DNA of 64,000 bases from Leptolyngbyaceae cyanobacterium T60_A2020_046 (GCA_015272155.1 JACYME010000159.1:50544-114543); one strand, 5' to 3'. Numbered from the stretch's first letter, positions 26,767-36,863 are shown. The notes: a model not told the origin generated them from the sequence alone. Translations and numbers: made by a program.

Positions 26767-27629
26767 TGTCAGGGGCGAGGCAAATTTTTCACCCGCTTGT
26801 GAATAAACCTCTCCTCAACTAAGCAGAGGTGCCGTAGGCGGTGAGGTTTTCAGCGCCCAATCGAAGCCAAGAAGCCCCTGCTAGCGTAGCTTTGCTCGAT
26901 CTCTACCTGAAGGATAGTCCAATGTTGGGAGAGGGATTTAGGGTGAGGGCCAATGGGTGAGCAAATTTACGCCAAACAGTACTAGGAGCCGAACTGCCAG
27001 GAAGATTTCCCAGATTCCCATTCTCTCAGACCCTTCCCTTCTCAGGCCCTTCCCTTGAGGCCGTTCCCCTTCTATCCAGGGCGCGCGATCGCGGGGAGCG
27101 GCCCTTCAGCATAGCCCCCAGCCTTGGCTCCGAGTGCTGAGATTCGGGTAATTTTTGGATGTAGAGGCGCGACAGATCGAGCGGAGGGGATGTACCACCT
27201 TGGTGTGCCACTTGACCGGGGTGACCGTCTTCGGGAACTGGATTTCCAGGTTCCCGCCTGCCGTGAGCAGAGCGAAACCCCTCGGCCCACGTTTTGCTGA
27301 CCCTTGCAGTCGAGTGGGGGGCTGGGCTTTTTCGCCTGTATCAAGGGGTGTAGCCTCGGGCGATCGCGGGATCATCCCCTTTGCAATCGCCCATTGCCCC
27401 CAAATCCTGTTGTCTTCGAGAAGACAATGCATAAAAGTGAAATTGCCACTGTATTAAGTGACACAATTACCTCAAGAGTCTCCGAGGCCCAAGGGTTAGA
27501 ACAGACCTAACAACGCGAGGTGAGGAGTCCGCTTCCGTTGCACCCCGTCATCCTTCCCTCGATGACGATGACCCAGACTCCCAGCCGGATTTCCGGTTTG
27601 CTCTCTCAACGAATCCCTTGGAGAAAGCC

Positions 27630-28112
27630 ATGAAAGCTCGTTTGTTCTCAATGATGATGCTCGGCCTCGGTGCTGCGGCGATCGCATCCCTGCCCGTATC
27701 CGCTCAAGCTCAGTCCACCGATTACAACTACGTTGGCCTGGGTGTCGGCGTCGGGGAAATCGGCGATAGCGATGTCGACCTTGCGGTCACCAGCAAGTTC
27801 TCGGTGGGCAATAACCTGTCCGTTCGCCCCGGCGTCGTGAGCGACCTTAACTTTAGTGGTGACGGCGCAACCCAATTCACAGTGCCCCTGACCTACGATT
27901 TCAACGCCATCACCCGCGACGGCAAGCTGTTGCCCTATGCCGGGGGCGGTGTGGCCGTCACCACCGAGGGAAACGGCGACGTTGGCCCGCTGCTCACCGC
28001 TGGGTTGGACTATCGCCTCAACGATCGCGTCACGCTGAATGGCGGGGTTAACCTGTCCTTCTACGACAACACTACGGTGAATGGCGTGGTCGGCATCGGC
28101 TATACCTTCTAG
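27630..28112 (+). CDS. Small outer-membrane beta-barrel protein
   Basis: 160 aa. A clear Sec signal peptide (MKARLFSMMMLGLGAAAIAS, cleavage after AQA near residue 28) is followed by alternating beta strands and a C-terminal GVVGIGYTF ending in Phe, the usual signal for outer-membrane barrel assembly. Eight short strands would make an OmpA/OmpW-like small barrel. Function unknown. The ATG at 27630 is preceded by GGAG about 6 bases upstream; the longer TTG reading is rejected. A strong terminator follows. Confidence 0.75.
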   Translation: MKARLFSMMMLGLGAAAIASLPVSAQAQSTDYNYVGLGVGVGEIGDSDVDLAVTSKFSVGNNLSVRPGVVSDLNFSGDGATQFTVPLTYDFNAITRDGKLLPYAGGGVAVTTEGNGDVGPLLTAGLDYRLNDRVTLNGGVNLSFYDNTTVNGVVGIGYTF

Positions 28113-28163
28113 CCGATGATTCAGCCTTCATCCGTGTTTTAGCCATCTGAATCCATCACTCCT

Positions 28164-28199
28164 AAAATCGGTGAACTGCGGTTGTAGTTCACCGATTTT
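28164..28199. terminator. Bidirectional Rho-independent terminator
   Basis: A perfect 14-bp stem (AAAATCGGTGAACT and AGTTCACCGATTTT) with an 8-base loop sits between two convergent genes. Both ends carry A/T runs so it can stop transcription from the barrel protein gene and from the SDR gene. Confidence 0.88.
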
Positions 28200-28207
28200 C
28201 TTTGGGG

Positions 28208-29146
28208 TTATGACTGTGCCGCCAGGATTTCGTCATCTGGGGAGAAATCGACCGGGGCTTGATCGCGACCCGTGGCAAGGAAATCGTTCTGGAAGGAGTC
28301 TTTGAGTCCGCTGACGAGGTCAAACTGTGGAGCCCACTGAAGATCCCGTTTGGCGTTGTCGATCGCGGTGAAAAAGTGCTGCACCCGCATAGGGAAGGCT
28401 TTGCGCTTGCCAAAGTCAAAGGCTTTGGGATTGTAGTGAACTAATTGAAGCTGGCTGGGGTCTTTGCCCGCCGCGATCGCACAGGCCCGGGCCAACCCAT
28501 CAAAACTGACGGCACGATCGCCGGAGACGTTATAGATTTGGCCGATGGCGGCGGCGTTGCCCAACACCGCCACCATCGCCCGCGCAAGGTCAGCAACGTG
28601 CCCCAACTGGGTCAGGGCCATGCCATCGCCGGGGATGGGGATGGGGCGATCGCGCACGAGGCGATCAAAGAACCACGCTTCAAGATCGTTGTAGTTCTGA
28701 GGGCCGTAGATATAGACCGGGCGAATGGACGTGAAGGGAATTCCCTCGGCGGCGAGATATGCTTCGGTTTCAAACTTGCCGCGATGGCGACTTTTGGGAT
28801 CAACGGCATCCCCTTCTACGTGGGGCATCTGGTCAGATTTTTGGTACACCCCCGCCGAGCTGACGTAGACAAAGTGCTGGATTTTTCCCCGGAAGCATTC
28901 CACCAAGGGTTGGGTGTCGCTGAGTTCGCGCCCGTTGTTATCAAAAATGGCATCGAAGGATTCGTTCGCCAGCTTGGCCTTGAGCCCATCGACATCCTTG
29001 CGATCGCCGTGAATTTGCGTCACCCCGTCTACAGGAGCCGGATGGTTGCCTCGGTTAAACAGCACGACCTCGTGGCCCTGGGCAACAAGCTGCTGCGTCA
29101 GATAGACGCCAATAAACCGAGTTCCCCCCATCATCAAAATACGCAT
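28208..29146 (-). CDS. CSP41-like NAD-dependent epimerase family protein
   Basis: 312 aa extended SDR with Rossmann start MRILMMGGTRFIGVYL and a YVSSAGVYQK segment in place of a standard catalytic YxxxK. It resembles plant chloroplast stem-loop binding proteins CSP41, which bind and stabilise plastid RNA, and their cyanobacterial homologues associated with polymerase or ribosome fractions. The sequence after IRPVYIYGPQNYNDLEAWFFDR is typical of this subgroup. True epimerase activity is doubtful. Confidence 0.82.
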   Translation of the reverse strand: MRILMMGGTRFIGVYLTQQLVAQGHEVVLFNRGNHPAPVDGVTQIHGDRKDVDGLKAKLANESFDAIFDNNGRELSDTQPLVECFRGKIQHFVYVSSAGVYQKSDQMPHVEGDAVDPKSRHRGKFETEAYLAAEGIPFTSIRPVYIYGPQNYNDLEAWFFDRLVRDRPIPIPGDGMALTQLGHVADLARAMVAVLGNAAAIGQIYNVSGDRAVSFDGLARACAIAAGKDPSQLQLVHYNPKAFDFGKRKAFPMRVQHFFTAIDNAKRDLQWAPQFDLVSGLKDSFQNDFLATGRDQAPVDFSPDDEILAAQS

Positions 29147-29327
29147 GGCACTCCCTCAGCTGCGACACCCTCTATCTTAGGGCGCACGGGTGCCATCCCC
29201 CAGCGGTTTTGCCCCTTGGGGAACGGGAGTAAAGCTCGTGGTCTACAATCACAACTATGGCGATCGCGATTTTGCCTAATGCGCCGCGATCTCGCCCTAT
29301 CCCTGCCCCATCCTGTGTCTGGTATCC

Positions 29328-29912
29328 ATGACTGGAGAGCTGGAGTATTCCTTGCCCCCGGCGATTCGCCGCATTGCCACCGCCTTTCGATGGTGTGGTT
29401 GGGTAAGCTTTTGGGTGCAGGTGGTGCTGGGGGTAATTTCAAGTTTGGCGCTGTTGTTTGCGATCGGCAGTTTGGGTGCGCGATCGGGCGGCGACAGCAA
29501 CCCCGGTGCGGCTCCCGGCCTCTTTTTTTCAGGCCTGGGGTTGATTGCAGTGTATCTCGGCGCATACTGGGCCTTTCGCTATACTCGCTTGGCGCGTCGG
29601 CTGCGCGGGCGCGATGCCAGTCGTCGGCCCAAGCCTAAGGATGCCTTGCAAGCCCTCCGCTTTGGGCTTTACATCAGCTTGGGAGGAATGTTGCTGAGTT
29701 TGTTGGGGGCGGAGGCGATCGTTGGTTCGCTCTTGGCTAAAGCCCTCTCCCAACCCCAGGGCGCGGCACTGTTTGGGGCGGGCACGAACGTCACCCAGTT
29801 TGTGCAACCCCTCGACATTTTTGTGGTGCAGGCGAATACGAACATTGTGCTGGCGCACTTTGGCGGGCTGGTGGGCACGCTGTGGCTCTATAACCGCGTC
29901 AGCAAGGTTTGA
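29328..29912 (+). CDS. DUF3611 family membrane protein
   Basis: 194 aa. Four membrane segments are visible (about 25-47, 63-82, 110-133 and 165-187). The opening LPPAIRRIATAFRWCGWVSFW, the middle LRFGLYISLGGMLLSLLGAEAIVGSL and the C-terminal VQANTNIVLAHFGGL fit DUF3611, found in cyanobacteria and plants (plastid inner membrane). Function unknown. No neighbour suggests a role. Confidence 0.7.
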   Translation: MTGELEYSLPPAIRRIATAFRWCGWVSFWVQVVLGVISSLALLFAIGSLGARSGGDSNPGAAPGLFFSGLGLIAVYLGAYWAFRYTRLARRLRGRDASRRPKPKDALQALRFGLYISLGGMLLSLLGAEAIVGSLLAKALSQPQGAALFGAGTNVTQFVQPLDIFVVQANTNIVLAHFGGLVGTLWLYNRVSKV

Positions 29913-30146
29913 GTTTGGGCTGTGGCAACTCCTCTGGGCTATCCTGCCCTGTCACACCAGGTAACAGTGGCTGGATTTTAGAATCCCTTTGGGATCAGGT
30001 GGAACACCGAAGGTTTCGGTGACGGCGCGATCGCGCCTGCCCCCAGCAGAACATCCATATCGGTGACGGGGAAGAGGCCGTACCGTAGATTGAGGAAGTG
30101 ACTGTTCTACCGTTCTTTGCTCCTCCGTGTGTCAAGGCCCTGCACC

Positions 30147-30632
30147 ATGGAATGCTTCACGCGGCGCGAAACGCTCGTTTTGACCCGAATGAGCGCAAGC
30201 CAACTGGCTTATCTGACAAAAACCGGCATCGTCACCCCCAATCGCGTCCAGCGGGCCGGGATAACGCGCTTGCTCTACACCTGGGAACAGGTGCTTGATC
30301 TGCGGGCGATTCAGCACTTGCGACGCCAAACCTCGCTGCAAACCATTCGCAAAGTGGTGGATTTTCTGGTCCGCAATGGCGGCGATCGCACCCTCCATAA
30401 CAAGCAACTCATCATCCATCCCACGGGCGATATCGATTGGGTGCGGCCTGATCCGGCGACTCCGAGCCATCACATTGTGCAGGTGGCCTGTCGTACCAAT
30501 CGCCATGTGGGCCAAATTCGTCTTGTGGCGTTGCCGCCCCTTTCAGAGTTGGTGAATGAGGCCTGGACTGCGGCGCAGCGCTCAAAGGTGATTGATTTTG
30601 AGCACTTTAAGCAACGGGCGCGATCGCAATGA
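30147..30632 (+). CDS. MerR-like helix-turn-helix regulator
   Basis: 161 aa from the ATG at 30147. The N-terminal part (RMSASQLAYLTKTGIVTPNRV, then YTWEQVLDLRAIQHLRRQ) matches a MerR-type winged helix: helix-turn-helix, wing and recognition of a promoter. The C-terminal region has no recognised ligand domain and just one Cys. Only the DNA-binding role can be inferred. It ends 128 bp before the TsaC-like gene on the same strand. Confidence 0.65.
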   Translation: MECFTRRETLVLTRMSASQLAYLTKTGIVTPNRVQRAGITRLLYTWEQVLDLRAIQHLRRQTSLQTIRKVVDFLVRNGGDRTLHNKQLIIHPTGDIDWVRPDPATPSHHIVQVACRTNRHVGQIRLVALPPLSELVNEAWTAAQRSKVIDFEHFKQRARSQ

Positions 30633-30760
30633 TAAAGCGCATCGTCTGACAAGATTCCCCCGTCCAGGGCTCTATGGTTTGCCTAGGGAGCATTAAGGCA
30701 ACGGTGCCAGCGCAGCGCGCGATAATTAAGACTGTGCTTGTTTTGGGTTGTGCAGCGGCA

Positions 30761-31393
30761 ATGGCTTACGGTGCTTGGGTGGAATTTCTCGATCGCGTGA
30801 AATCAGAGCAGGCGTTGGTGAGCTTTCCGACGGACACGGTGCCTGCGATCGCTGCCCGCCCAAATGCCAGCGATCGCATCTATGCGGCCAAACAACGCCC
30901 TGCGGATAAGCCGTTAATTCTCATGGGGGCAGACTGGGGCGACTTGCAGCCCTACCTGGCGGGCTCTGAGGCAGAATTAGCCCAGTGGCAAGCCCTCGCC
31001 GAGGCCTACTGGCCGGGGGCGCTCACCTTGGTTTTGCCGGCGAGCGATCGCGTCCCCCCAGCGATGAACCCTCAACAAACGGGCACCCTTGGCATTCGCG
31101 TCCCCGATCACACGCTGGCGCGCCATATTCTGCGCCATACGGGGCCACTTGCGACCACCAGCGCCAACCGTTCGGGGCAGCCCGCCCTCACCACCCGCGC
31201 CGCGATCGCTGAAGCATTTCCAGCGGTGCTGCAATTGTCAGACGCGGCCATTTCAGATCTGCAAAGCGCGATCGGCCCCTTTACCCTAACGGCTTCTGGC
31301 GTACCCTCGACCGTCGCAGCATGGCAGGCGACAGGGTGGCGGATACTGCGCCAAGGCTCGGTGCAGCTTCCGGCGGATCTGCTGGCGTCATAG
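30761..31393 (+). CDS. TsaC/YciO/YrdC family threonylcarbamoyl-AMP synthase-like
   Basis: 210 aa from the ATG at 30761. The YrdC fold is shown by SFPTDTVPAIAARP near the N-terminus, YAAKQRPADKPL (K-x-R nucleotide site) and the ATTSANRSGQPA motif. The protein would make threonylcarbamoyl-AMP from Thr, bicarbonate and ATP for t6A37 in ANN-decoding tRNAs. The usual GLxTDTVYGLG motif is altered here (VPAIAARP), so it may be a paralogue of the true enzyme. An earlier in-frame start at 30674 adds an unconserved hydrophobic leader. Confidence 0.78.
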   Translation: MAYGAWVEFLDRVKSEQALVSFPTDTVPAIAARPNASDRIYAAKQRPADKPLILMGADWGDLQPYLAGSEAELAQWQALAEAYWPGALTLVLPASDRVPPAMNPQQTGTLGIRVPDHTLARHILRHTGPLATTSANRSGQPALTTRAAIAEAFPAVLQLSDAAISDLQSAIGPFTLTASGVPSTVAAWQATGWRILRQGSVQLPADLLAS

Positions 31394-32035
31394 GGGCTGG
31401 GGCGTTGCTGCCTAATCGCTTCGGCTGTGCATTTCGGACTGCCCCTGCCACAAGTCCCTTGCTTCAGAAACCCAATCTACAAGGGCTAGCACGTCGGGAC
31501 AGAATCCCGGTTTCTTCCACGACTGATTCGCAATGGGGCGAATTGCTGAGGAGAAACCGGGGTTCTCGCCATTCAGTATCGGTGCTCTCGGTAATTCGTT
31601 AATCAAGGCGTTGATGAATCCGGCAATCAATCTGGCGATCGCCACCGGTAGATTTCAATCTTGAGGATTAATAGGTTCTGCATCCCTTGCGCTCATTGGA
31701 CGATCAACCCTCCTCGCACCCCCTTCCCCCCGAAAAATTCAGCCAAGACCTGAAGAAGACCTGAACTTAACTGAACTTTTTGGAATGGTGGAGAATTCAG
31801 GACTGAGTCATTATCAAAACATCCTGTAGACTCGCGTGTGCTCCTTGAGCACAGGTCGGGTTGGGGCCTCCTTAGGGAGTGCTTCAGCCCGATTTTTTTT
31901 CTCCATTTGTCTCGATCGCGTCCCAAATTTCCAATTAGGGAATGACGCTGCATTTCCTCCGCGATCGCCCCAATCTTTTTTTGAATCGAGTGTCATCATC
32001 TGCCCCAGGCGGTTTACCCAGCCTGCGACTTTGCC
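31394..32035. other. Intergenic, contains dispersed repeat copy A
   Basis: No gene is supported in these 642 bp. They contain the 87-bp repeat at 31496-31582 and a short hairpin TGTGCTC/GAGCACA at 31837-31853. Confidence 0.5.
31496..31582 (-). repeat. 87-bp palindromic dispersed repeat, copy A
   Basis: Matches copies B (35281-35367) and C (53769-53855) in inverse orientation at the same 87-bp length. Shared parts include CCCGGTTTCTCCTCAGCAA, the central TTCGCCCCATT-like block and AAGAAACCGGG. Not coding. Confidence 0.85.
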
Positions 32036-32556
32036 ATGCATCCCAAAGAACTCACCCCCATGCAGGCACTCAAGCGCAGCCTGCAACTCGTTGCCCAGGC
32101 CGCCCCCATCGAACTGCGCCGCCTCGCCCTGCTCAACTTAACTGACCGAGGCTGGCCCGTCGGTGTCTCTGTTTTTAGGAAAGGTGGTCATTGACGAAGC
32201 CTCTGCCCTGATTGAGCAAGGCGGGGTCGAAAATCCACTAGCGGTGACTTTGGGCAACTCGCGCCTGTTGTGGAGCGTGGCGATCGCCCTGGGGCTAAAC
32301 CTGATTGTGGATTCTGTGGATGCGGTAGGTTCGTCGCTGTTTGCCTCCCTGCGCGATCGCGTCGAAGGGTTTGTGCGCGGCCAAGTGCTCGACAAAGTGG
32401 CCTATATCGGCATCACCGCCTTTGGGGGCGAACAGGGCTCTGAAATTAATTGCCCTGATTATTGCGATGGCCTACATCATTCAAGTCCAAGCCGCTGCCT
32501 GGCATGTGAAATTGACCGATAGAGTCTTTGGCCCCGCTGAGCCCGCGCTGCCCTGA
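32036..32556 (+). pseudogene. ABC transporter membrane-domain relic
   Basis: The first frame (32036 to about 32140) reads MQALKRSLQLVAQAAP and ELRRLALLNL. Dropping one A at 32140-32141 continues it as LLTEAGPSVSLFLGKVVIDEA and on to GFVRGQVLDKVA, the typical N-terminus of an ABC exporter membrane domain. Homology is then lost near 32400 and the frame ends at 32522. A short hydrophobic remnant in another frame runs to 32556. No nucleotide-binding domain is present, so this is a truncated, frameshifted remnant. Confidence 0.7.
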
Positions 32557-32821
32557 GCGAGCACATCCCTTAGCCCCTTAGTACATCCTCAGCTTTCCGG
32601 TTGGAAGGCTCAACGCAGGGGCGATCGCGCGGTACACCAAAGCAGCCTCACTGACCTGTGGCAAAGCGTCTGGTGCTGTCGCGATGGTGAGCTTGTCAGG
32701 GGTTGAAGGGTTGTCTAATTCTTTTTGATTTGACGTTAAGAATAGTGCGGTGGGCTGCTTCATCCGTAAAGTCCCGGACTTAAATCGTTGTAGGGAATGT
32801 TGGGATGGGAGTTCATAAAAT

Positions 32822-33559
32822 ATGCTGGACGATAACGCTGCTTTGAAATGCGCCCGCTTAAGCCAACAGGTCTACCAAGACTTTGCCAGCATTCGGTTTG
32901 CGGCCTGCGCGCCTGATGTCAAAGTCACGCTGATTGAAAGTAAAGACATTGGCGACACACGCACCGATACCCAAGTGGCCGTGCTGTATGAACCGGCTGA
33001 AGATACCGTTTTTGTCGTATTTCGTGGCACTGAAAAAGGGCTTGACTGGATCAATAACGTTCAGTTTCGTCAGCAGGTTTATCCCTACGGGGATGACAGC
33101 TCGACAGATGTGCGATTTCACCGAGGGTTTATGGAAGCTTATTTGGCCGTGCGCGATCGCGTGTTAGACGTGGTGCGTCAATACCCCAAAAGCCCAATTA
33201 CCGTCACCGGACACAGCCTCGGCGGCGCACTCGCCACCATCGGCGCGCTCGACCTGCAATTCAACATCACCAAAAAGACGGGGCAACCTCTGGATGTCTA
33301 CACCTTTGGGGCTCCTCGGGTCGGAAATTCAGCGCTGGTGAATTCCTTTCGGCAGCGGGTGCCCAACAGCTATCGCTTTGTCTACGGCTGGGACGTGGTG
33401 ACCCGCGTTCCCCGGAGCTGGCAGGGATTTGCCCACGTCCCGGAAGAGCAACTGCTGGGCAACCTGTGGACGTGGCAGATCGTAAGCCGCCGGGTTAGTG
33501 ATCACCAAATTAGCCTTTATGTCGCCGCTCTCGAAGAAAAGACGAAGTCTGGGAATTAA
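32822..33559 (+). CDS. Class 3 lipase family protein
   Basis: 245 aa alpha/beta hydrolase of the lipase class 3 family. The oxyanion-side strand VFVVFRGT (64-70) and the nucleophile elbow GHSLGGALA (Ser132) are clear; Asp191 in VYGWDVVTRVP and His228 in SDHQI complete the likely triad. No signal peptide, so the enzyme appears cytoplasmic or membrane-peripheral. It probably hydrolyses acylglycerols or membrane galactolipids; the substrate is not shown. The next gene, psaC, is 233 bp away and independent. Confidence 0.87.
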   Translation: MLDDNAALKCARLSQQVYQDFASIRFAACAPDVKVTLIESKDIGDTRTDTQVAVLYEPAEDTVFVVFRGTEKGLDWINNVQFRQQVYPYGDDSSTDVRFHRGFMEAYLAVRDRVLDVVRQYPKSPITVTGHSLGGALATIGALDLQFNITKKTGQPLDVYTFGAPRVGNSALVNSFRQRVPNSYRFVYGWDVVTRVPRSWQGFAHVPEEQLLGNLWTWQIVSRRVSDHQISLYVAALEEKTKSGN

Positions 33560-33774
33560 CCCATAGGCTTGACGCGCGATCGCGCCCGCCAAATCCATGA
33601 ATCCGAGGCAGAGGCTTTATTACGTTCCATAAAGTTTTATGGGGAGCCTCTAAGTCGTGCAAAACCAACGCTATAGACTATTCACAAAGATCGGAGAACC
33701 CTTGCTGTTCGTCAGTTTCAGACCATTGCTCTAAGCGATGTCTAAAGCTGTACTTGTATCAATAGTCCCGTTAA

Positions 33775-34038
<264 letters not shown>

Positions 34039-34057
34039 GCGTCCGCAATCGCATGAG

Positions 34058-34085
34058 AGCCCTGGCTGCCAAGGCAGCCGGGGCT
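34058..34085 (+). terminator. Hairpin terminator after psaC
   Basis: AGCCC-T-GGCTGCC pairs with GGCAGCC-G-GGGCT around a two-base AA centre, 13 bp including one G-T pair, 19 bases past the psaC stop. Only TTTC follows, so it may mainly stabilise the abundant psaC mRNA end. Confidence 0.7.
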
Positions 34086-34227
34086 TTCGCATGTCTGGCC
34101 AACAGTCCCAACGGTGGCCCACCGCGACGGAGCAACCCGCTCAATATCTGATGACAGAGTGTTGTGGTGAATACCTTGGCAGGGGCTGGGCAGTCGTATA
34201 GGCAGCTGTTGAGCGGAATTGTGTTTG

Positions 34228-35274
34228 ATGGGTGAGACGGTTCAAAATTGGCATGATCCGGTGGGCGCAAAAGGACTCACTATCGCCGATGTTGGGGAGT
34301 TGGGTCTGCTGGCGCGGCTGCAACGGTTTTGTGCCCCTGGGATGGTGGGGGATGATGCGGCGGTGCTGGCGGGCTTGGGGGAGGAAAGCTGGGTCGTGAC
34401 GACCGATGTGCTGGTGGATGGCGTTCACTTTAGCGATCGCACCACATCTCCGGCGGATGTGGGATGGCGGGCGATCGCGGCTAACCTCTCGGATCTCGCG
34501 GCGATGGGAGCCACTCCTGTAGGTGTGACGGTGGGGCTCAGCCTGCCGAGCCACGTTGCCGTCCCTTGGGTCGAGGCGATGTATGAGGGCATGATCGCCT
34601 GTTTGCAGACCCACGGCGGTCAGATTATTGGGGGCGATATTTGCCGCGCGCCTCACATCATAGTGGCCATTACGGCGCTGGGGCGGGTTGAGCCGCAGGC
34701 GGTGATTCGGCGCGATCGCGCCCAGCCGGGGCACGTTTTGCTGGCGACGGGCTGGCACGGGGCCTCGCGGGCAGGGTTGGAACTGCTGCTGAATCCTGCC
34801 GTGGGCCATGGGCTGTCGCAGCCAGACCAGGAGGCGCTAATCGCCGCCCACCAGCGCCCCCAGCCTCGGCTGGATGTGTTGCCGCACCTCCATCGCGCCT
34901 TTGCAGAAACGGGGCTCGACTTTGAGGTGGCGGGCATGGACAGCAGCGACGGGCTCGCCAATGCGGTGGTGCTGTTATGTCAGGCCAGCGGTGTGGGGGC
35001 ACGGCTGGTGCGCGATCGCGTGCCCTTGCCCCCCGCCTTTCGTGCCTGGCTGGATGACGCCACCGCCCTAGACTGGGCGCTCTATGGCGGTGAGGATTTT
35101 GAGCTGGTGCTGAGTCTGCCGCCGGAAGTCGCGATCGCGGTGGCGGCTCAACTTGGCCCTGCTGCCGCGATCGTCGGCACCCTGGAAGCCGAGCCTGCCG
35201 TGCTCCTCGTCGAAAGCTCAGAGGCTACCACCGGAATTCCCCTCACCTGCGACAAGGGCTTCCAGCACTTCTAG
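34228..35274 (+). CDS. thiL: Thiamine-monophosphate kinase
   Basis: 348 aa. Phosphorylates thiamine monophosphate to thiamine diphosphate with ATP. Identified by the opening GELGLLARLQRF, the metal-binding VGDDAAVL, TTDVLVDGVHF, NLSDLAAMGATPVGVTVGL and GMDSSDGLANAV, all AIRS/PurM-fold signatures of ThiL. The ATG at 34228 is preferred over an in-frame TTG at 34219. It converges with miaB; the spacer holds a copy of the dispersed repeat. Confidence 0.95.
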   Translation: MGETVQNWHDPVGAKGLTIADVGELGLLARLQRFCAPGMVGDDAAVLAGLGEESWVVTTDVLVDGVHFSDRTTSPADVGWRAIAANLSDLAAMGATPVGVTVGLSLPSHVAVPWVEAMYEGMIACLQTHGGQIIGGDICRAPHIIVAITALGRVEPQAVIRRDRAQPGHVLLATGWHGASRAGLELLLNPAVGHGLSQPDQEALIAAHQRPQPRLDVLPHLHRAFAETGLDFEVAGMDSSDGLANAVVLLCQASGVGARLVRDRVPLPPAFRAWLDDATALDWALYGGEDFELVLSLPPEVAIAVAAQLGPAAAIVGTLEAEPAVLLVESSEATTGIPLTCDKGFQHF

Positions 35275-35280
35275 CCCATC

Positions 35281-35367
35281 GGTACAGAAACCCGGTTTCT
35301 CCTCAGCAACTCGCCCCATTTCGTGGATCAGCCCCAGAAGAAACCGAGTTTCTCGCCATCCTGTACC
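35281..35367 (+). repeat. 87-bp palindromic dispersed repeat, copy B
   Basis: Bounded by the 7-bp inverted ends GGTACAG and CTGTACC. The inner arms AGAAACCCGGTTTCT and AGAAACCGAGTTTCT are nearly palindromic. It lies 6 bp after the thiL stop in the convergent spacer before miaB. Confidence 0.88.
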
Positions 35368-35452
35368 AATGCCCAGGACGCATATCCCGTGGCGATACCT
35401 ATCCCAAAGTTGAACCATGCGCCAACGACCACTCGGGACTGCCCCAAGACCT

Positions 35453-35482
35453 CTAGATAGGCCGCGCCTAGATAGGCCGCGC
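35453..35482. repeat. 15-bp perfect tandem duplication
   Basis: CTAGATAGGCCGCGC occurs twice head to tail between repeat copy B and the end of miaB. Confidence 0.85.
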
Positions 35483-35504
35483 CAACCCATCTTCTACCCT
35501 GCGG

Positions 35505-36863
35505 CTACCCCACGGCCACCGGAGCCAACGGCACCCCCGTGAGGCTAAAGGCGCGCGCGTCAGTGATGCGGACGCTCACGGTTTTGCCCTTCAGGGCGTG
35601 GATGTCACCCTCAAAGAAGGTGAGGCGGCTGCCCCGCGTCCGCCCCATCACCTGGGCTGGGTTCTTCGGGTTCACGTCCTCGACCAGCACCTCTTCCACG
35701 CGGTTGAGGTAACGCTGCGATCGCGCTGCCGCCGTTTGCGCCACCAGATGATTCAGTCGCTGCAGGCGATCGGCCTTGACCGCTTCAGGCAGCTGGTTGT
35801 CCCACAGTGCAGCGGGCGTGTTGGGGCGGGGCGAATAGGCCGCTGTGTTGAGCTGATCAAAGCCAATATCCGCCACCAGCGTGAGGGTGTTTTCAAACTG
35901 TTCTTCCGTTTCACCCGGAAACCCCACGATCGCATCGGCACTGATGGCCGCATCGGGCATTACCGCGCGAATAGTGTCGATAATGCGGCGATATTTTTCA
36001 TGGGTATACCCCCGAGCCATCGCCTTGAGCACCTCGTTATCCCCCGACTGGAAGGGAATGTGGAAGTGTTCGCACACCTTGGGCAGTTCTGCACAGGCGT
36101 GGATGAGGCGATCGGTAAAATAGCGGGGATGGCTGGTGGCAAAGCGAATCCGCTCAATGCCGGGGACATCGTGGACGTAGTAGAGCAAATCTGTGAGGGT
36201 GTTTTGACGCCGCCCCTCAGCGGTGATGCCCGGCAGGTCGCGCCCGTAGGCATCGATATTTTGCCCCAGCAGCGTGATTTCCTTGTAGCCCTGCTGGCCC
36301 AGACGTTCCATCTCTGCCCGGATAGCCTCTGGGGTGCGCGATTGCTCTACCCCGCGCACACCCGGCACCACACAGTAGGTACAGCGCTCGTTACAGCCAT
36401 AGATGACATTCACCCAAGCGGTGACGGTGCTGTCGCGGCGGGGCTTGGTGATGTCTTCCATGATATGGATAGGCTCAGTGGCAACCACTTGGCTGCCATC
36501 CATCACCTGTTGCAGCAAATCTTGTAGGCGATTGGCGTGCTGCGGCCCCATCACCAAATCCAGCTCGGGCACACGCCGCAGTAGGGCTTCGCCTTCCTGT
36601 TGGGCGACACAACCCGCCACGATCAGCGTCAGTTCTGGATTGTTCTGTTTGCGTTTGGCCTGCCGCCCCAGGTAGGAGTACACCTTTTGCTCGGCATTGT
36701 CGCGAATGGTGCAGGTGTTATACAGCACCACGTCGGCTTCGTATGGATCTTCTGACCATTGCAAGCCCATCGACTCTAGGATTCCGGCCATGCGCTCGGA
36801 ATCTGCCTTGTTCATTTGGCAGCCAAAGGTGGTGATGTGGTAGCGACGGGCGGCGGTGGACAT
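35505..36863 (-). CDS. miaB: tRNA-2-methylthio-N6-dimethylallyladenosine synthase MiaB
   Basis: 452-aa radical-SAM methylthiotransferase that converts i6A37 to ms2i6A37 in tRNAs reading UNN codons. The N-terminal UPF0004 domain has the three cluster Cys (C15 in TFGCQMN, C51, C85), the radical-SAM triad is GCNERCTYC (C157, C161, C164) and a TRAM domain closes the protein ([10 protein letters not shown] to about 435). [20 protein letters not shown] is typical of MiaB rather than of RimO or MtaB. Confidence 0.96.
   Translation of the reverse strand: MSTAARRYHITTFGCQMNKADSERMAGILESMGLQWSEDPYEADVVLYNTCTIRDNAEQKVYSYLGRQAKRKQNNPELTLIVAGCVAQQEGEALLRRVPELDLVMGPQHANRLQDLLQQVMDGSQVVATEPIHIMEDITKPRRDSTVTAWVNVIYGCNERCTYCVVPGVRGVEQSRTPEAIRAEMERLGQQGYKEITLLGQNIDAYGRDLPGITAEGRRQNTLTDLLYYVHDVPGIERIRFATSHPRYFTDRLIHACAELPKVCEHFHIPFQSGDNEVLKAMARGYTHEKYRRIIDTIRAVMPDAAISADAIVGFPGETEEQFENTLTLVADIGFDQLNTAAYSPRPNTPAALWDNQLPEAVKADRLQRLNHLVAQTAAARSQRYLNRVEEVLVEDVNPKNPAQVMGRTRGSRLTFFEGDIHALKGKTVSVRITDARAFSLTGVPLAPVAVG

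Larger units (their letters stand above)
26473..27629. other. Gene-poor 1.16-kb intergenic region
   Basis: No convincing gene. It contains the hairpin at 26519-26544, two copies of AAGGAGCGGAACCGGAACCC (26676-26695 and 26747-26766), an inverted repeat around 26734-26753 (CCGCTCCTTG/CAAGGAGCGG) and a 27-codon reading frame at 27427-27510. Open frames of about 100 codons on both strands between 27106 and 27457 lack conserved-looking sequence or ribosome sites. Confidence 0.55.

Noticed and set aside
27106..27457. Overlapping frames of about 100 codons on both strands
   Set aside because: No conserved-looking sequence, start context or partner; typical chance frames in GC-rich spacer.
31836..32141. 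Rightward 101-codon frame
   Set aside because: Composition is Ser/Pro/Cys-rich without domain features and it overlaps the ABC relic in another frame.
32578..32763. Leftward 61-codon frame between ABC relic and lipase
   Set aside because: No ribosome site or recognised features; kept as non-coding.
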